Shown in pieces: positions 34,504-43,041 of a stretch of DNA of 64,000 nucleotides (the stretch's first letter is position 1; each line of letters begins with the position of its first letter). The DNA is from Pseudomonas borbori (GTDB taxonomy: Bacteria > Pseudomonadota > Gammaproteobacteria > Pseudomonadales > Pseudomonadaceae). Location of the stretch: positions 1-64,000 of the forward strand of contig NZ_FOWX01000022.1 in the NCBI RefSeq assembly GCF_900115555.1. Direction: 5' to 3'. The notes beneath the pieces were generated by a model. It saw only the letters and a list, made by a program, of their open reading frames with translations, was not told the DNA's origin and made no database searches. Both the position numbers and the translations under genes were made by a program.

Positions 34504-35598
34504 CTAAAAGCTCTCGCGCTGTTTATGCCAGGCGCGTCCGGCGATCACCACCAGGGTCACTGCCGTCAGCGGCAGCACATAACCGAGCATGGCGTCGCCG
34601 AAGGTCTGGGCAAATGGCCGGCCGGTGGCGAACAGCACCAGGTAGAGGGTGTAGGCCAGGTAGTAGGCGAGAAACAGCAGGCCTTCCCAGCGATTGATGC
34701 GGTAGCCGGCAAAGAAGATCGGCAGGCAGGCCACGGCCACGGCAATCATCACCGGGAAGTCGAAGGCCAGGGCGTTCGGCGACACCGAGATCGGCAGCGG
34801 CGACACCAGCGAGGCCAGGCCCAGCACACAGAGCAGGTTGAAGATGTTGCTGCCGACGATATTGCCCACGGCGATATCCCGCTCGCCGCGCAAGGCGGCC
34901 ATGATCGAGGTCGCCAGCTCCGGCAGCGAAGTGCCGATGGCGACCACGGTCAGGCCGATGATCAGCTCGGACAGGCCCAGGGCGCGGGCCAGGCTGACGG
35001 CGCCTTCGACCAGGAGGTTGGAGCCGCCCACCAGCAGCACCAGGCCGGCGCCGATCAGGGCCAGGTTGATCAGCCAGGCATAGGGCTTGGGCGCTTCGTG
35101 CAGGCCGAACTCCTTGGCGAACTCATCGTCTTCATCGGTGCTCTTGTCCCTCAGGCTGCTGATGATCAGGAAGCCGGTGTAGGCCAGCACGCCGGCGAAC
35201 AGCAGGGCGCCGTCGAGCGTACTCAAGTTGCCATCCCAGGCCAGGGCGTAAACCACCAGGCTGGCGCCGATCATGATCGGTACATCGAGGCGGATCAGTT
35301 GCCGCGAGACGATCAAGGGGGCAATCAGGGCGGTCATGCCGAGGATCAGCAGGACGTTGGCGATATTGCTGCCGATCACGTTGCCGATGGCCAGGTCGCC
35401 GCTGCCGTTCAGGGCGGCCTGTACGCTGACGGCGGTTTCCGGCGCGCTGGTACCGAAGGCCACCACGGTCAGGCCGATCACCAGGGGCGGAATGCCGAAT
35501 TGCGCCGCCAGTTTGGCGGCGCCGCGCACCAGCACCTCGGCGCCGGCAACCAGCAATACCAGGCCGGCGATCAGGTAGACGAAGGTCATCAGGGTCAT
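34504..35598 (-). CDS. Calcium/sodium antiporter (CaCA family, YrbG-like)
   Basis: 364-residue cation antiporter with about ten helices in two inverted repeats. The alpha-repeat signatures are present in both halves: VVAFGTSAPETAVSV near residue 50 and VVAIGTSLPELATSI near 230, each followed by GNVIGSNIAN / GNIVGSNIFN. It exchanges Ca2+ for Na+ or H+ by family, though the bacterial physiological ion is often uncertain. Central cytoplasmic acidic loop: LRDKSTDEDDEFAKEF. It stands alone between the AEC gene and the RlpA-like gene. Confidence 0.92.
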   Translation of the reverse strand: MTLMTFVYLIAGLVLLVAGAEVLVRGAAKLAAQFGIPPLVIGLTVVAFGTSAPETAVSVQAALNGSGDLAIGNVIGSNIANVLLILGMTALIAPLIVSRQLIRLDVPIMIGASLVVYALAWDGNLSTLDGALLFAGVLAYTGFLIISSLRDKSTDEDDEFAKEFGLHEAPKPYAWLINLALIGAGLVLLVGGSNLLVEGAVSLARALGLSELIIGLTVVAIGTSLPELATSIMAALRGERDIAVGNIVGSNIFNLLCVLGLASLVSPLPISVSPNALAFDFPVMIAVAVACLPIFFAGYRINRWEGLLFLAYYLAYTLYLVLFATGRPFAQTFGDAMLGYVLPLTAVTLVVIAGRAWHKQRESF

Positions 35599-35688
35599 TG
35601 CGAGGGGCTCCGGAAAAGTGCGGCTAGTTTAATCATCCGCGGGCGCTGCGCCAGTGTTGCGCGTGTCTGTATGTTTCTGGGATCGGGC

Positions 35689-36057
35689 TCAGTCAGCCAG
35701 TTGCTCGACGCGCACCGGCACCACGCCGGCGCGGAGCATGTCGATTTGCGCTGCGGCCTTGTGCGACAAGTCGATGATGCGGCCTCTGACGAAGGGACCA
35801 CGGTCGTTGATGCGTACCACCACGCTTTTGTCGTTGCGCAGGTTGGTCACCAATACGCGGCTGCCGAAGGGCAGGCTGCGGTGGGCGGCGGTGAGGGCGT
35901 GCTGGTCGAAACGCTCGCCGCTGGCGGTTTTCCTGCCATGGTGGCGGGCGCCGTAATACGAAGCCTTGCCTTCGGCGCGGTAGCCCTGACGGTCGATGCC
36001 CTGGCTGGCGCACGCGCTGAGCAAGAGGGCAGTGGCGAACAGGATCAGTAAGCGCAT
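35689..36057 (-). CDS. RlpA-like double-psi beta-barrel lipoprotein
   Basis: 122-residue short RlpA relative. Lipobox LLLSAC with Cys16 follows MRLLILFATALLL, so it is an outer-membrane or periplasmic lipoprotein. The DPBB domain fills the rest: GKASYYGARHHGRKTASGER, LPFGSRVLVTNLRNDKSVVV, INDRGPFVRGRIIDLSHKAA. Full-length RlpA of P. aeruginosa also has a SPOR domain and lyses denuded septal glycans; this copy lacks SPOR. An extended upstream start would add 20 residues read from repeat sequence and is not supported. Confidence 0.88.
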   Translation of the reverse strand: MRLLILFATALLLSACASQGIDRQGYRAEGKASYYGARHHGRKTASGERFDQHALTAAHRSLPFGSRVLVTNLRNDKSVVVRINDRGPFVRGRIIDLSHKAAAQIDMLRAGVVPVRVEQLAD

Positions 36058-36096
36058 AGGGTTCCGGGCATGTAGATGTATTGGGGGCCTCGCTTC

Positions 36097-36128
36097 GATG
36101 GGTATCGCTGCGCTCAACCCATCCTACG
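36097..36128. repeat. Type A element, single arm
   Basis: GATGGGTATCGCTGCGCTCA followed by ACCCATCCTACG. It lies in the gap between the RlpA-like gene and gatB. Confidence 0.7.
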
Positions 36129-36131
36129 AAT

Positions 36132-36157
36132 AGAACAACGCCGGGCAGCCCCCGGCG
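36132..36157 (-). terminator. Terminator downstream of gatB
   Basis: On the minus strand CGCCGGG pairs with CCCGGCG over a 5-base loop and is followed by TTGTTCTATTC. It begins about 20 bases after the gatB stop. Confidence 0.6.
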
Positions 36158-36176
36158 TAGTTCGCTACAGCAAGGT

Positions 36177-37625
36177 TTACCCTTCGAGTTTGTTCTTCAG
36201 CAGTTGGTTCACCTGGCCGGGGTTGGCCTTGCCCTTGGAGGCCTTCATCGCCTGGCCGACGAAGAAGCCGAACATCTTGCCGCGCTTGGCTTCGTCGCTG
36301 GCGCGGTACTGTTCGACCTGCTCGGCGTTGGCCGCCAGCACCTCGTCGAGCATCGACTCGATGGCGCCGGAGTCGGTGACCTGCTTGAGGCCTTTTTTCT
36401 CGATGACGTCATCGGCCGTCGTACCTTCGCCTGCAGCCAGGGCCTCGAACACCATCTTGGCGATCTTGCCGCTGATGGTGTTGTCCTTGATCCGCAGGAT
36501 CATCCCGCCCAGCTGCTCGGCGGACACTGGCGACTGTTCGATTTCCAGGTTGTCCTTGTTGAGCAGGCTGGACAGTTCGCCCATCACCCAGTTGGCCGCC
36601 AGCTTGGCATCGCCGCACACGCCGTTGACCGCCTCGAAGTAGTCGGCCAGTTCGCGACTGGCGGCCAATACGTTGGCGTCGTAGGCGGACAGGCCGAACT
36701 GCTCCTGGAAACGCGCGCGCTTCTCAACCGGCAGCTCCGGCAGGCTGGCGCGGATCTGGTCGAGGAAGCTCTGCTCGATCACCACCGGCAGCAGGTCGGG
36801 GCAGGGGAAGTAACGGTAGTCGTTGGCTTCTTCCTTGCTGCGCATGGAGCGCGTCTGATCCTTGTTCGGGTCGTACAGGCGGGTTTCCTGGACCACCTTG
36901 CCGCCGTCCTCGATCAGCTCGATCTGCCGTTGCACTTCGTGGTTGATGGCTTTTTCGATAAAGCGGAAGGAGTTGACGTTCTTGATCTCGGCGCGGGTGC
37001 CAAACTCGGCCTGGCCCTTGGGCCGTACCGAGACGTTGCAGTCACAGCGCAGCGAGCCTTCGGCCATGTTGCCGTCGCAGATGCCGAGGTAGCGCACCAG
37101 GGCGTGGATCGCCTTGACGTAGGCCACGGCTTCCTTGGCCGAACGGATGTCCGGCTCGGAAACGATCTCCAGCAGCGGCGTGCCGGCGCGGTTGAGGTCG
37201 ATGCCGCTCATGCCGTGGAAGTCTTCGTGCAGGCTCTTGCCGGCGTCTTCTTCCAGGTGCGCGCGGGTGATGCCGATGCGCTTGTTGCTGCCGTCTTCCA
37301 GGGTGATGTCGAGGAAGCCCTTGCCGACGATGGGGTGATCCATCTGGCTGGTCTGGTAGCCCTTGGGCAGGTCCGGGTAGAAGTAGTTCTTACGGGCGAA
37401 GACGTTCTGCGGCGCGATATGCGCGTCGATGGCCAGGCCGAACTTGCAGGCCATGCGTACCGCTTCGGCATTCAGCACCGGCAATGTGCCGGGCATGCCG
37501 AGGTCGATCAGGCTGGCCTGGGTGTTGGGCTCGGCACCGAAGGCGATGGCGCTGGCGGAAAAGATCTTCGATTGGGTGCTGAGCTGGGCGTGAATTTCCA
37601 GCCCGATTACGGTTTCCCATTGCAT
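36177..37625 (-). CDS. gatB: Asp/Glu-tRNA amidotransferase subunit B
   Basis: 482-residue subunit that phosphorylates Glu- or Asp-tRNA and positions it for amidation. The N-terminal cradle begins MQWETVIGLEIHAQLSTQSK. Family segments: YFYPDLPKGYQTSQMDHPIV, EGSLRCDCNVSVRPKG with zinc-type cysteines, and the C-terminal YqeY-like tail (EKKGLKQVTDSGAIESMLDE). Last gene of gatC-gatA-gatB, 11 bases after gatA, with a terminator behind it. Confidence 0.97.
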   Translation of the reverse strand: MQWETVIGLEIHAQLSTQSKIFSASAIAFGAEPNTQASLIDLGMPGTLPVLNAEAVRMACKFGLAIDAHIAPQNVFARKNYFYPDLPKGYQTSQMDHPIVGKGFLDITLEDGSNKRIGITRAHLEEDAGKSLHEDFHGMSGIDLNRAGTPLLEIVSEPDIRSAKEAVAYVKAIHALVRYLGICDGNMAEGSLRCDCNVSVRPKGQAEFGTRAEIKNVNSFRFIEKAINHEVQRQIELIEDGGKVVQETRLYDPNKDQTRSMRSKEEANDYRYFPCPDLLPVVIEQSFLDQIRASLPELPVEKRARFQEQFGLSAYDANVLAASRELADYFEAVNGVCGDAKLAANWVMGELSSLLNKDNLEIEQSPVSAEQLGGMILRIKDNTISGKIAKMVFEALAAGEGTTADDVIEKKGLKQVTDSGAIESMLDEVLAANAEQVEQYRASDEAKRGKMFGFFVGQAMKASKGKANPGQVNQLLKNKLEG

Positions 37626-37636
37626 GCGTGTCGTCC

Positions 37637-39091
37637 TCAGAATCCAGCCGGAGCTTGTGTGTGCCAGTCAGTGACCTGTTGGTACTGGTGGGCGACGTTG
37701 AGCAAGCGGCCTTCCTGGAAGTAAGGGGCGAGCAGTTGCACACCCACCGGCAGACCGTCGACGAAGCCGGCCGGCATCGACAGGCCGGGGATGCCGGCCA
37801 GGTTGGCGGTGATGGTGTAGATGTCTTCCAGATAGGCGGCGACCGGGTCGTGGTTCTTCTCGCCGAGCTTCCAGGCCAGGTTCGGCGTGGTCGGGCCGAG
37901 GATCACGTCGACCTCGTCGAAGGCGGACACGAAGTCGTTCTTGATCAGGCGGCGGATTTTCTGCGCCTTCAGGTAGTAGGCGTCGTAGTAACCGGCGGAC
38001 AGCGCGTAGGTGCCGACCATGATTCGGCGTTTGACTTCCGCGCCGAAGCCTTCGCCACGCGAGCGCTTGTACAGGTCTTCGAGGTTGACCGGGTTTTCGC
38101 AGCGGTAGCCAAAGCGCACGCCGTCGAAGCGCGACAGGTTGGAGCTGGCCTCGGCCGGGGCGATCACGTAATAGGCCGGAATCGCGTGCTGCATATTGGG
38201 CAGACTGATGTCCTTGATGGTGGCGCCGAGTTTCTTCAGCTCCTCGACCACGGCTAGCACCTTCTCGCCGATGCGGGCATCGAGGCCGCTGCCGAAGTAT
38301 TCCCTGGGCAGGCCGATACGCAGGCCGTTCAGCGGCTGGTTCAGGGCGGTCAGGTAGTCGTCCACCGGCTGCTCGACGCTGGTGGAGTCCTTGGGGTCGA
38401 AACCGGCCATGGCTTGCAGCATCAGTGCGCAGTCTTCGGCGGAGCGCGCCAGGGGGCCGCCCTGATCGAGGCTGGAGGCGTAGGCGATCATGCCCCAGCG
38501 GGATACCCGGCCGTAGGTCGGTTTGATTCCGGTGAGGTTGGTCAGCGCCGCCGGCTGGCGGATCGAGCCGCCGGTGTCGGTGCCGGTGGCGGCCGGCAGC
38601 AGACGTGCGGCGATCGCCGCGGCCGAGCCGCCGGAGGAGCCGCCCGGTACGCGGGTCAGGTCCCAGGGATTGTGCACCGGGCCGTAGTGACTGGACTCGT
38701 TGGCCGAGCCCATGGCGAACTCGTCCATGTTCAGTTTGCCCAGGGTCACGGCACCGGCGCTGGCGAGTTTCTCCACCACGGTGGCGTCGTAGGGCGCCTT
38801 GAAACCGGTGAGGATCTTCGAGCCGCAGCTGGTCAGCACGTCTTTGGTGCAGAACAGGTCCTTGTGGCCGATCGGTGCACCGAGCAGGGCGCCGGTTTCA
38901 CCCGCGGCGCGGCGCGCATCGGCGGCCTTGGCCTGGCCGAGGGCCAGCTCTGCGGTGACGCTGATGAAGCTGTTGAGTTGCGGGTCGAGTCGTTCGATGC
39001 GTGTCAGCAACTCGCGGGTCAGTTCCTCGGCGGAGAACTGTTTGGCAGCCAGGGCGCGGGCGATTTCAGCCAGGGTCAGTCGATGCATCAC
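37637..39091 (-). CDS. gatA: Asp/Glu-tRNA amidotransferase subunit A (amidase)
   Basis: 484-residue amidase-signature enzyme that releases ammonia from glutamine for GatB. The Ser-cisSer-Lys triad is visible: Lys in GAPIGHKDLFCTKD, the glycine/serine-rich RVPGGSSGGSAAAIAARLLP, and GTDTGGSIRQPAAL. The start overlaps the gatC stop by 4 bases. Two consecutive methionines (39091 and 39088) are possible starts. Confidence 0.97.
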   Translation of the reverse strand: MMHRLTLAEIARALAAKQFSAEELTRELLTRIERLDPQLNSFISVTAELALGQAKAADARRAAGETGALLGAPIGHKDLFCTKDVLTSCGSKILTGFKAPYDATVVEKLASAGAVTLGKLNMDEFAMGSANESSHYGPVHNPWDLTRVPGGSSGGSAAAIAARLLPAATGTDTGGSIRQPAALTNLTGIKPTYGRVSRWGMIAYASSLDQGGPLARSAEDCALMLQAMAGFDPKDSTSVEQPVDDYLTALNQPLNGLRIGLPREYFGSGLDARIGEKVLAVVEELKKLGATIKDISLPNMQHAIPAYYVIAPAEASSNLSRFDGVRFGYRCENPVNLEDLYKRSRGEGFGAEVKRRIMVGTYALSAGYYDAYYLKAQKIRRLIKNDFVSAFDEVDVILGPTTPNLAWKLGEKNHDPVAAYLEDIYTITANLAGIPGLSMPAGFVDGLPVGVQLLAPYFQEGRLLNVAHQYQQVTDWHTQAPAGF

Positions 39092-39375
39092 TCAATCACC
39101 TTGGGAACCAGGTACAGGCCGTTCTCCACGGCCGGGGCGATCGCCTGGTAGGCGTCGCGGTGGTTTTCTTCTGTCACCACGTCGGCGCGCAGGCGCTGGG
39201 TCGCTTCCAGGGGGTGAGCCAGTGGCTCGATAGCCGTGGTGTCGACCGCCTGCATTTGATCGATCAGGCCAAGAATGTTGTTGAGGGTCTCGGTCGTGCG
39301 TGGAATTTCGCTTTCATTAAGGCCCAATCGGGCCAGATGGGCGATTTTTTCCACCTCGGAGCGTTCAAGCGCCAT
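39088..39375 (-). CDS. gatC: Asp/Glu-tRNA amidotransferase subunit C
   Basis: 95 residues, starting MALERSEVEKIAHLARLGLN, the classic GatC helix that wraps GatA. ATG 39375 has GGAGAACC upstream; longer in-frame reading is not supported. First gene of gatCAB and divergent from mreB, with a 340-base shared upstream region. Confidence 0.95.
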   Translation of the reverse strand: MALERSEVEKIAHLARLGLNESEIPRTTETLNNILGLIDQMQAVDTTAIEPLAHPLEATQRLRADVVTEENHRDAYQAIAPAVENGLYLVPKVIE

Positions 39376-39567
39376 TGAGGTTCTCCAGTAGAGGGCAGCC
39401 AATAGAAATGTGCGCGGGTCGCCATGTCTGAGCTGTGCAGGGAACGGATTCCATGAGCGGGTGTCAAAGGCCGCGATGATGGGCCGTAAAGCCCCGAAAA
39501 ACAGGCAATCTAACATATTGCCGCCTTGCTCAAAATCCCTGTCGTTGTTAGAGTTTGCCGCACTTTT

Positions 39568-39700
39568 TATTCGCGCGTCGCTGCGCGGTTGACTATTCGC
39601 GCGTCGCCACGCGGTTGGTTATCTGCGCGTTAGCCGCGCGTGCGTTGTGCACACTTTACCTGCGCGTTACCCGCGCGCTGCTTTTTACCCACGCGTTGCC
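39568..39700 (+). repeat. Array of GCGCG hairpins in the mreB leader
   Basis: Four to five imperfect copies of a unit like TATTCGCGCGTCGCTGCGCG follow each other: 39568-39592, 39594-39619, 39620-39645, 39655-39680, and a degenerate one at 39683-39700. Most copies contain CGCGC/GCGCG or GCGCG/CGCGC arms around a 5-6 base loop. The array ends about 15 bases before the mreB ATG and fills the end of the 340-base gap 39376-39715. Upstream of it lie gatC-proximal sequence and a possible promoter (TTGCTC 39527, 16 bases, TTAGAG 39549). Confidence 0.7.
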
Positions 39701-39715
39701 TAGGGTCCCTATCCC

Positions 39716-40753
39716 ATGTTCAAAAAACTGCGTGGCATGTTTTCCAGCGATCTGTCGATCGACCTGGGCACTGCCAATACCCTGATCTATGTGCGCGAGC
39801 GCGGTATCGTCCTGAACGAGCCCTCGGTCGTAGCCATCCGTACCCACGGCAACCAGAAGAGCGTCGTTGCTGTCGGTACCGAAGCCAAGCGCATGCTCGG
39901 TCGCACCCCCGGCAATATCGCGGCCATCCGGCCGATGAAGGATGGCGTGATCGCCGATTTCAGCGTGTGCGAGAAGATGTTGCAGTACTTCATCAATAAG
40001 GTGCACGAGAACAGCTTTCTGCAGCCTTCGCCGCGCGTGCTGATCTGCGTGCCGTGCAAGTCCACCCAGGTGGAGCGCCGTGCCATCCGCGAATCGGCCC
40101 TGGGTGCCGGTGCCCGCGAAGTGTTCCTGATCGAAGAGCCGATGGCCGCCGCTATCGGTGCCGGCCTGCCGGTGGAAGAGGCCCGTGGCTCGATGGTCGT
40201 CGATATCGGCGGCGGTACCACGGAAATCGCGCTGATCTCGCTGAACGGCGTGGTCTACGCCGAGTCCGTGCGGGTCGGTGGCGACCGTTTCGACGAGGCC
40301 ATCATCACCTACGTGCGGCGCAACTACGGTTCGCTGATCGGCGAGTCCACCGCCGAGCGGATCAAGCAGGAAATCGGCACCGCCTACCCGGGCGGCGAAG
40401 TTCGCGAAGTCGACGTGCGTGGCCGCAACCTGGCCGAAGGCGTGCCGCGCGCCTTCACCCTCAACTCCAATGAAGTGCTGGAAGCCCTGCAGGAATCCCT
40501 GGCCACCATCGTCCAGGCGGTCAAGAGCGCGCTGGAGCAGTCGCCGCCGGAGCTGGCGTCGGATATCGCCGAGCGTGGCCTGGTGTTGACCGGTGGTGGT
40601 GCCTTGTTGCGTGATCTGGACAAGTTGCTGGCCCAGGAAACCGGTCTGCCGGTGATCGTTGCCGAAGATCCGCTGACCTGCGTCGCCCGTGGCGGCGGCA
40701 AGGCCCTGGACATGATGGATCGCCACACCATGGATCTGCTGTCCACGGAGTGA
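39716..40753 (+). CDS. mreB: Rod-shape actin homologue MreB
   Basis: 345-residue bacterial actin that organises lateral wall synthesis. N-terminal MFKKLRGMFSSDLSIDLGTA carries the amphipathic membrane helix and the phosphate-1 loop (DLGTANTLIYV). Other actin motifs: PRVLICVPCKSTQVERRAIR, DIGGGTTEIALISLNG (phosphate 2) and GLVLTGGGALLRDLDKLLAQ (adenosine). First gene of mreBCD and separated from mreC by a strong terminator-like hairpin. The leader carries an unusual hairpin array. Confidence 0.98.
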   Translation: MFKKLRGMFSSDLSIDLGTANTLIYVRERGIVLNEPSVVAIRTHGNQKSVVAVGTEAKRMLGRTPGNIAAIRPMKDGVIADFSVCEKMLQYFINKVHENSFLQPSPRVLICVPCKSTQVERRAIRESALGAGAREVFLIEEPMAAAIGAGLPVEEARGSMVVDIGGGTTEIALISLNGVVYAESVRVGGDRFDEAIITYVRRNYGSLIGESTAERIKQEIGTAYPGGEVREVDVRGRNLAEGVPRAFTLNSNEVLEALQESLATIVQAVKSALEQSPPELASDIAERGLVLTGGGALLRDLDKLLAQETGLPVIVAEDPLTCVARGGGKALDMMDRHTMDLLSTE

Positions 40754-40773
40754 GCCGTCTGCGCCAAGTCTCG

Positions 40774-40811
40774 AGCTGCAAGCCGGGTTGTCACTCGCTT
40801 GCAGCTTTTTG
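40774..40811 (+). terminator. Intrinsic terminator / attenuator between mreB and mreC
   Basis: AGCTGCAAGC (40774-40783) pairs perfectly with GCTTGCAGCT (40797-40806) over a 13-base loop, and the stem is followed by TTTTG. It would make most transcripts end after mreB, so MreB is made in excess over MreC and MreD. Confidence 0.8.
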
Positions 40812-40842
40812 TTTGCTGCTTGACGCTTGAGGGGAACTCGCC

Positions 40843-41829
40843 ATCAAACCGCTATTTGCCAAAGGTCCTTCGCTCGGTGTGCGCCTGTTGGTGTTCGCCG
40901 TGCTATCGGCTGCGCTGATGGTGGTGGATGCGCGGCTCAGCGTGTTGCAGCCGCTGCGCAGCCAGTTGGGGCTGATTGTCGAGCCGGTCTACTGGCTCGG
41001 CCGTTTGCCGGTGACCCTGTGGGACGGCGCCACCCAGGAGCTCAGCTCGCGCAGCGAACTGGCGGCCGAGAATGAGAAGCTCAAGGCCGAGAGTCTGATG
41101 CTGCAGCGGCGCCTGCAGAAGCTCGCGGCGTTGACCGAGCAGAACGTGCGCTTGCGCGAGTTGCTCAATTCGTCGGCGCTGGTCGACGACGATGTGCTGG
41201 CCACCGAGCTGATCGGCATCGACCCCAACCCCTTCACCCACCGCATCCTGATCGACAAGGGCAGCAAGGATGGCGTGCTGCTCGGTCAGCCGGTGCTCGA
41301 TGCGCGCGGCCTGATGGGCCAGGTGGTCGAGGTGATGCCCTACACCTCGCGGGTGTTGTTGCTCACCGACACCACCCACAGCATCCCGGTGCAGGTCAAC
41401 CGCAACGGCCTGCGCGCCATCGCCAGTGGCACCGGTAACCCGGAGCGCCTGGAGTTGCGCCATGTGGCCGATACCGCGGACGTCAAGGAAGGCGACCTGT
41501 TGCTCAGTTCCGGCCTGGGCCAGCGTTTTCCCGCGGGCTACCCGGTGGCCGTGGTCACCGAGGTGATTCACGACTCCGGCCAGCCGTTCGCGATTGTCCG
41601 CGCCATGCCGACGGCCAACCTGAATCGCAGCCGCTACATGCTTCTGGTGTTCACCGACCCGCGCAGCCCCGAGCAGCGCGCCAGCGATTCGGCCGAGGCG
41701 CAGGAGGCTGCGGATCGTCAGGCCCGCGAGCAGGCCGCAGGTGCGTCGCCAGCAACGCTTGCAGCCCCTGCTGCCGCGAGCGATGCGCCAGTTACTTCCC
41801 CCACTACTGCAGCGGAACCTCGCCAATGA
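40843..41829 (+). CDS. mreC: Rod-shape protein MreC (apparent AUC start)
   Basis: Bitopic protein linking MreB to the elongasome. The reading frame contains IKPLFAKGPSLGVR before the transmembrane helix LLVFAVLSAALMVVDA, then a coiled coil (about 60-105, SELAAENEKLKAESLMLQRR) and the beta-barrel domain (to about 280), with a low-complexity Ala/Pro/Thr tail. From the upstream in-frame TGA (40828-40830) the only codons before IKPLF are GGG GAA CTC GCC, so no ATG, GTG or TTG exists there. The strong ribosome site GAGGGGA (40829-40835) is 7 bases from ATC 40843. The next usual start is GTG 40879, which has no ribosome site and cuts into the basic N-terminus. An AUC start is therefore proposed (328 residues). 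Its stop overlaps mreD by 4 bases. Confidence 0.85.
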   Translation: MKPLFAKGPSLGVRLLVFAVLSAALMVVDARLSVLQPLRSQLGLIVEPVYWLGRLPVTLWDGATQELSSRSELAAENEKLKAESLMLQRRLQKLAALTEQNVRLRELLNSSALVDDDVLATELIGIDPNPFTHRILIDKGSKDGVLLGQPVLDARGLMGQVVEVMPYTSRVLLLTDTTHSIPVQVNRNGLRAIASGTGNPERLELRHVADTADVKEGDLLLSSGLGQRFPAGYPVAVVTEVIHDSGQPFAIVRAMPTANLNRSRYMLLVFTDPRSPEQRASDSAEAQEAADRQAREQAAGASPATLAAPAAASDAPVTSPTTAAEPRQ

Positions 41830-42314
41830 TCGCTCTGCGCGCGCGCAACGTCTGGGTGATCTGGCTCAGCCTGGCCCTGGCCCTGCTCCTCAGCGTGGCC
41901 ACCTTGCCCAAGTTCATGGAGGTCGGCCGGCCGTTGTGGCTGGCGTTGTTCCTGACCTACTGGGTGCTGGCCTTGCCGCACCGGGTGGGCATGACCACGG
42001 CCTGGTGCGTCGGTCTGCTGGCCGATGTGCTGAACGGTACGCTGCTGGGGCAGAACGCCCTGATTCTTACCCTGGTGACTTTCCTGGTGCTGAGCCTGCA
42101 CCAGCGCTTGCGCATGTTCCCCATGTGGCAACAGAGCATGGTGCTGCTGGTGGTGTTCGGCCTGGCTCAACTGGTTCAGCTGTGGCTCAATGCCTTGACC
42201 GGTAGCCGTCCGCCGACCCTGGCGTTCGTTTTGCCGGCACTGGTCAGCGCACTGCTGTGGCCGTGGGTCTGTGTCATTCTGCGCGGCGTGCACAAGCGCC
42301 TCAGCGTTAATTGA
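41826..42314 (+). CDS. mreD: Rod-shape protein MreD
   Basis: 162-residue membrane protein with about five helices (VIWLSLALALLLSVATLPKF, PLWLALFLTYWVLALP, ALILTLVTFLVLSLHQRL, SMVLLVVFGLAQLVQLWL, ALVSALLWPWVCVILRGVH). Start ATGA overlaps the mreC stop, so it is translationally coupled. It works with MreC in the elongation complex. Confidence 0.95.
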   Translation: MIALRARNVWVIWLSLALALLLSVATLPKFMEVGRPLWLALFLTYWVLALPHRVGMTTAWCVGLLADVLNGTLLGQNALILTLVTFLVLSLHQRLRMFPMWQQSMVLLVVFGLAQLVQLWLNALTGSRPPTLAFVLPALVSALLWPWVCVILRGVHKRLSVN

Positions 42315-42355
42315 GTGCGGCTGGCCCTGCACGCATTCGACAGGGAGAAGTCCGC

Positions 42356-42976
42356 ATGACCACGCTTTATCTGGCTTCCGGCTCGCCGCGACGTCGCGAA
42401 TTGTTGACCCAGATCGGCGTGCTCTTTAGCCCGCTAAGCGTCCCCATCGATGAAAATTCATTGCCAGAAGAGCCTCCCCGCGCCTATGTAGAGCGTCTGG
42501 CCCGCGCCAAGGCGCAGGCCGGACTGGCCGCTCTGGCTGATCCGGGTGATGCGGTGGTGCTCGGTGCCGATACCGCCGTGATTCTCGATGGACGCATTCT
42601 CGGCAAGCCGCTGGACCGCGACGAAGCCGTGGCGACCCTGAGCGCGCTGTCCGGTCGCGAGCATCTGGTGCTGACCGCGGTGGCCCTGGCGTCGACCACC
42701 AGGGTGGCTGCGCGGGTGGTAGGCACGCGGGTGCGCTTTCGCCTGTTGACGCGTGCAGAGATCGAGGCCTATTGGGCCACCGGCGAGCCCAGGGACAAGG
42801 CCGGCAGTTATGCTATCCAGGGCTTGGCGGCCGTGTTCGTCAGCCAGTTGCACGGCAGTTATTCGGCCGTGGTGGGCTTGCCCCTGGGCGAAACCGCCGA
42901 GTTGCTCGCAGAATTTGCTATTCCGTGCTGGCAGCAGTTGCCAGTCCACAGTCAAGAGGGTACAGGCCGCGGGTGA
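42356..42976 (+). CDS. maf: Maf-family nucleoside triphosphate pyrophosphatase (YhdE type)
   Basis: 206 residues. Hydrolyses dTTP/UTP and modified nucleotides to monophosphates, a house-cleaning role. N-terminal LYLASGSPRRRELLTQIGV is the Maf signature. The acidic motif DAVVLGADTAVILDGRILGK and the late KAGSYAIQGLAAVF loop complete the active site. ATG 42356 follows AGGGAGAAG at 42342-42350; the 15 codons upstream are not family-like. It follows mreD in the mre cluster, the common gammaproteobacterial order. Confidence 0.95.
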   Translation: MTTLYLASGSPRRRELLTQIGVLFSPLSVPIDENSLPEEPPRAYVERLARAKAQAGLAALADPGDAVVLGADTAVILDGRILGKPLDRDEAVATLSALSGREHLVLTAVALASTTRVAARVVGTRVRFRLLTRAEIEAYWATGEPRDKAGSYAIQGLAAVFVSQLHGSYSAVVGLPLGETAELLAEFAIPCWQQLPVHSQEGTGRG

Positions 42977-43041
42977 GTGGATGCTTTCGCAGAAGGCTTG
43001 CGTTCCCCGGCTTGTCGCTTCGTCGGAGCAGAGATAGAGCC

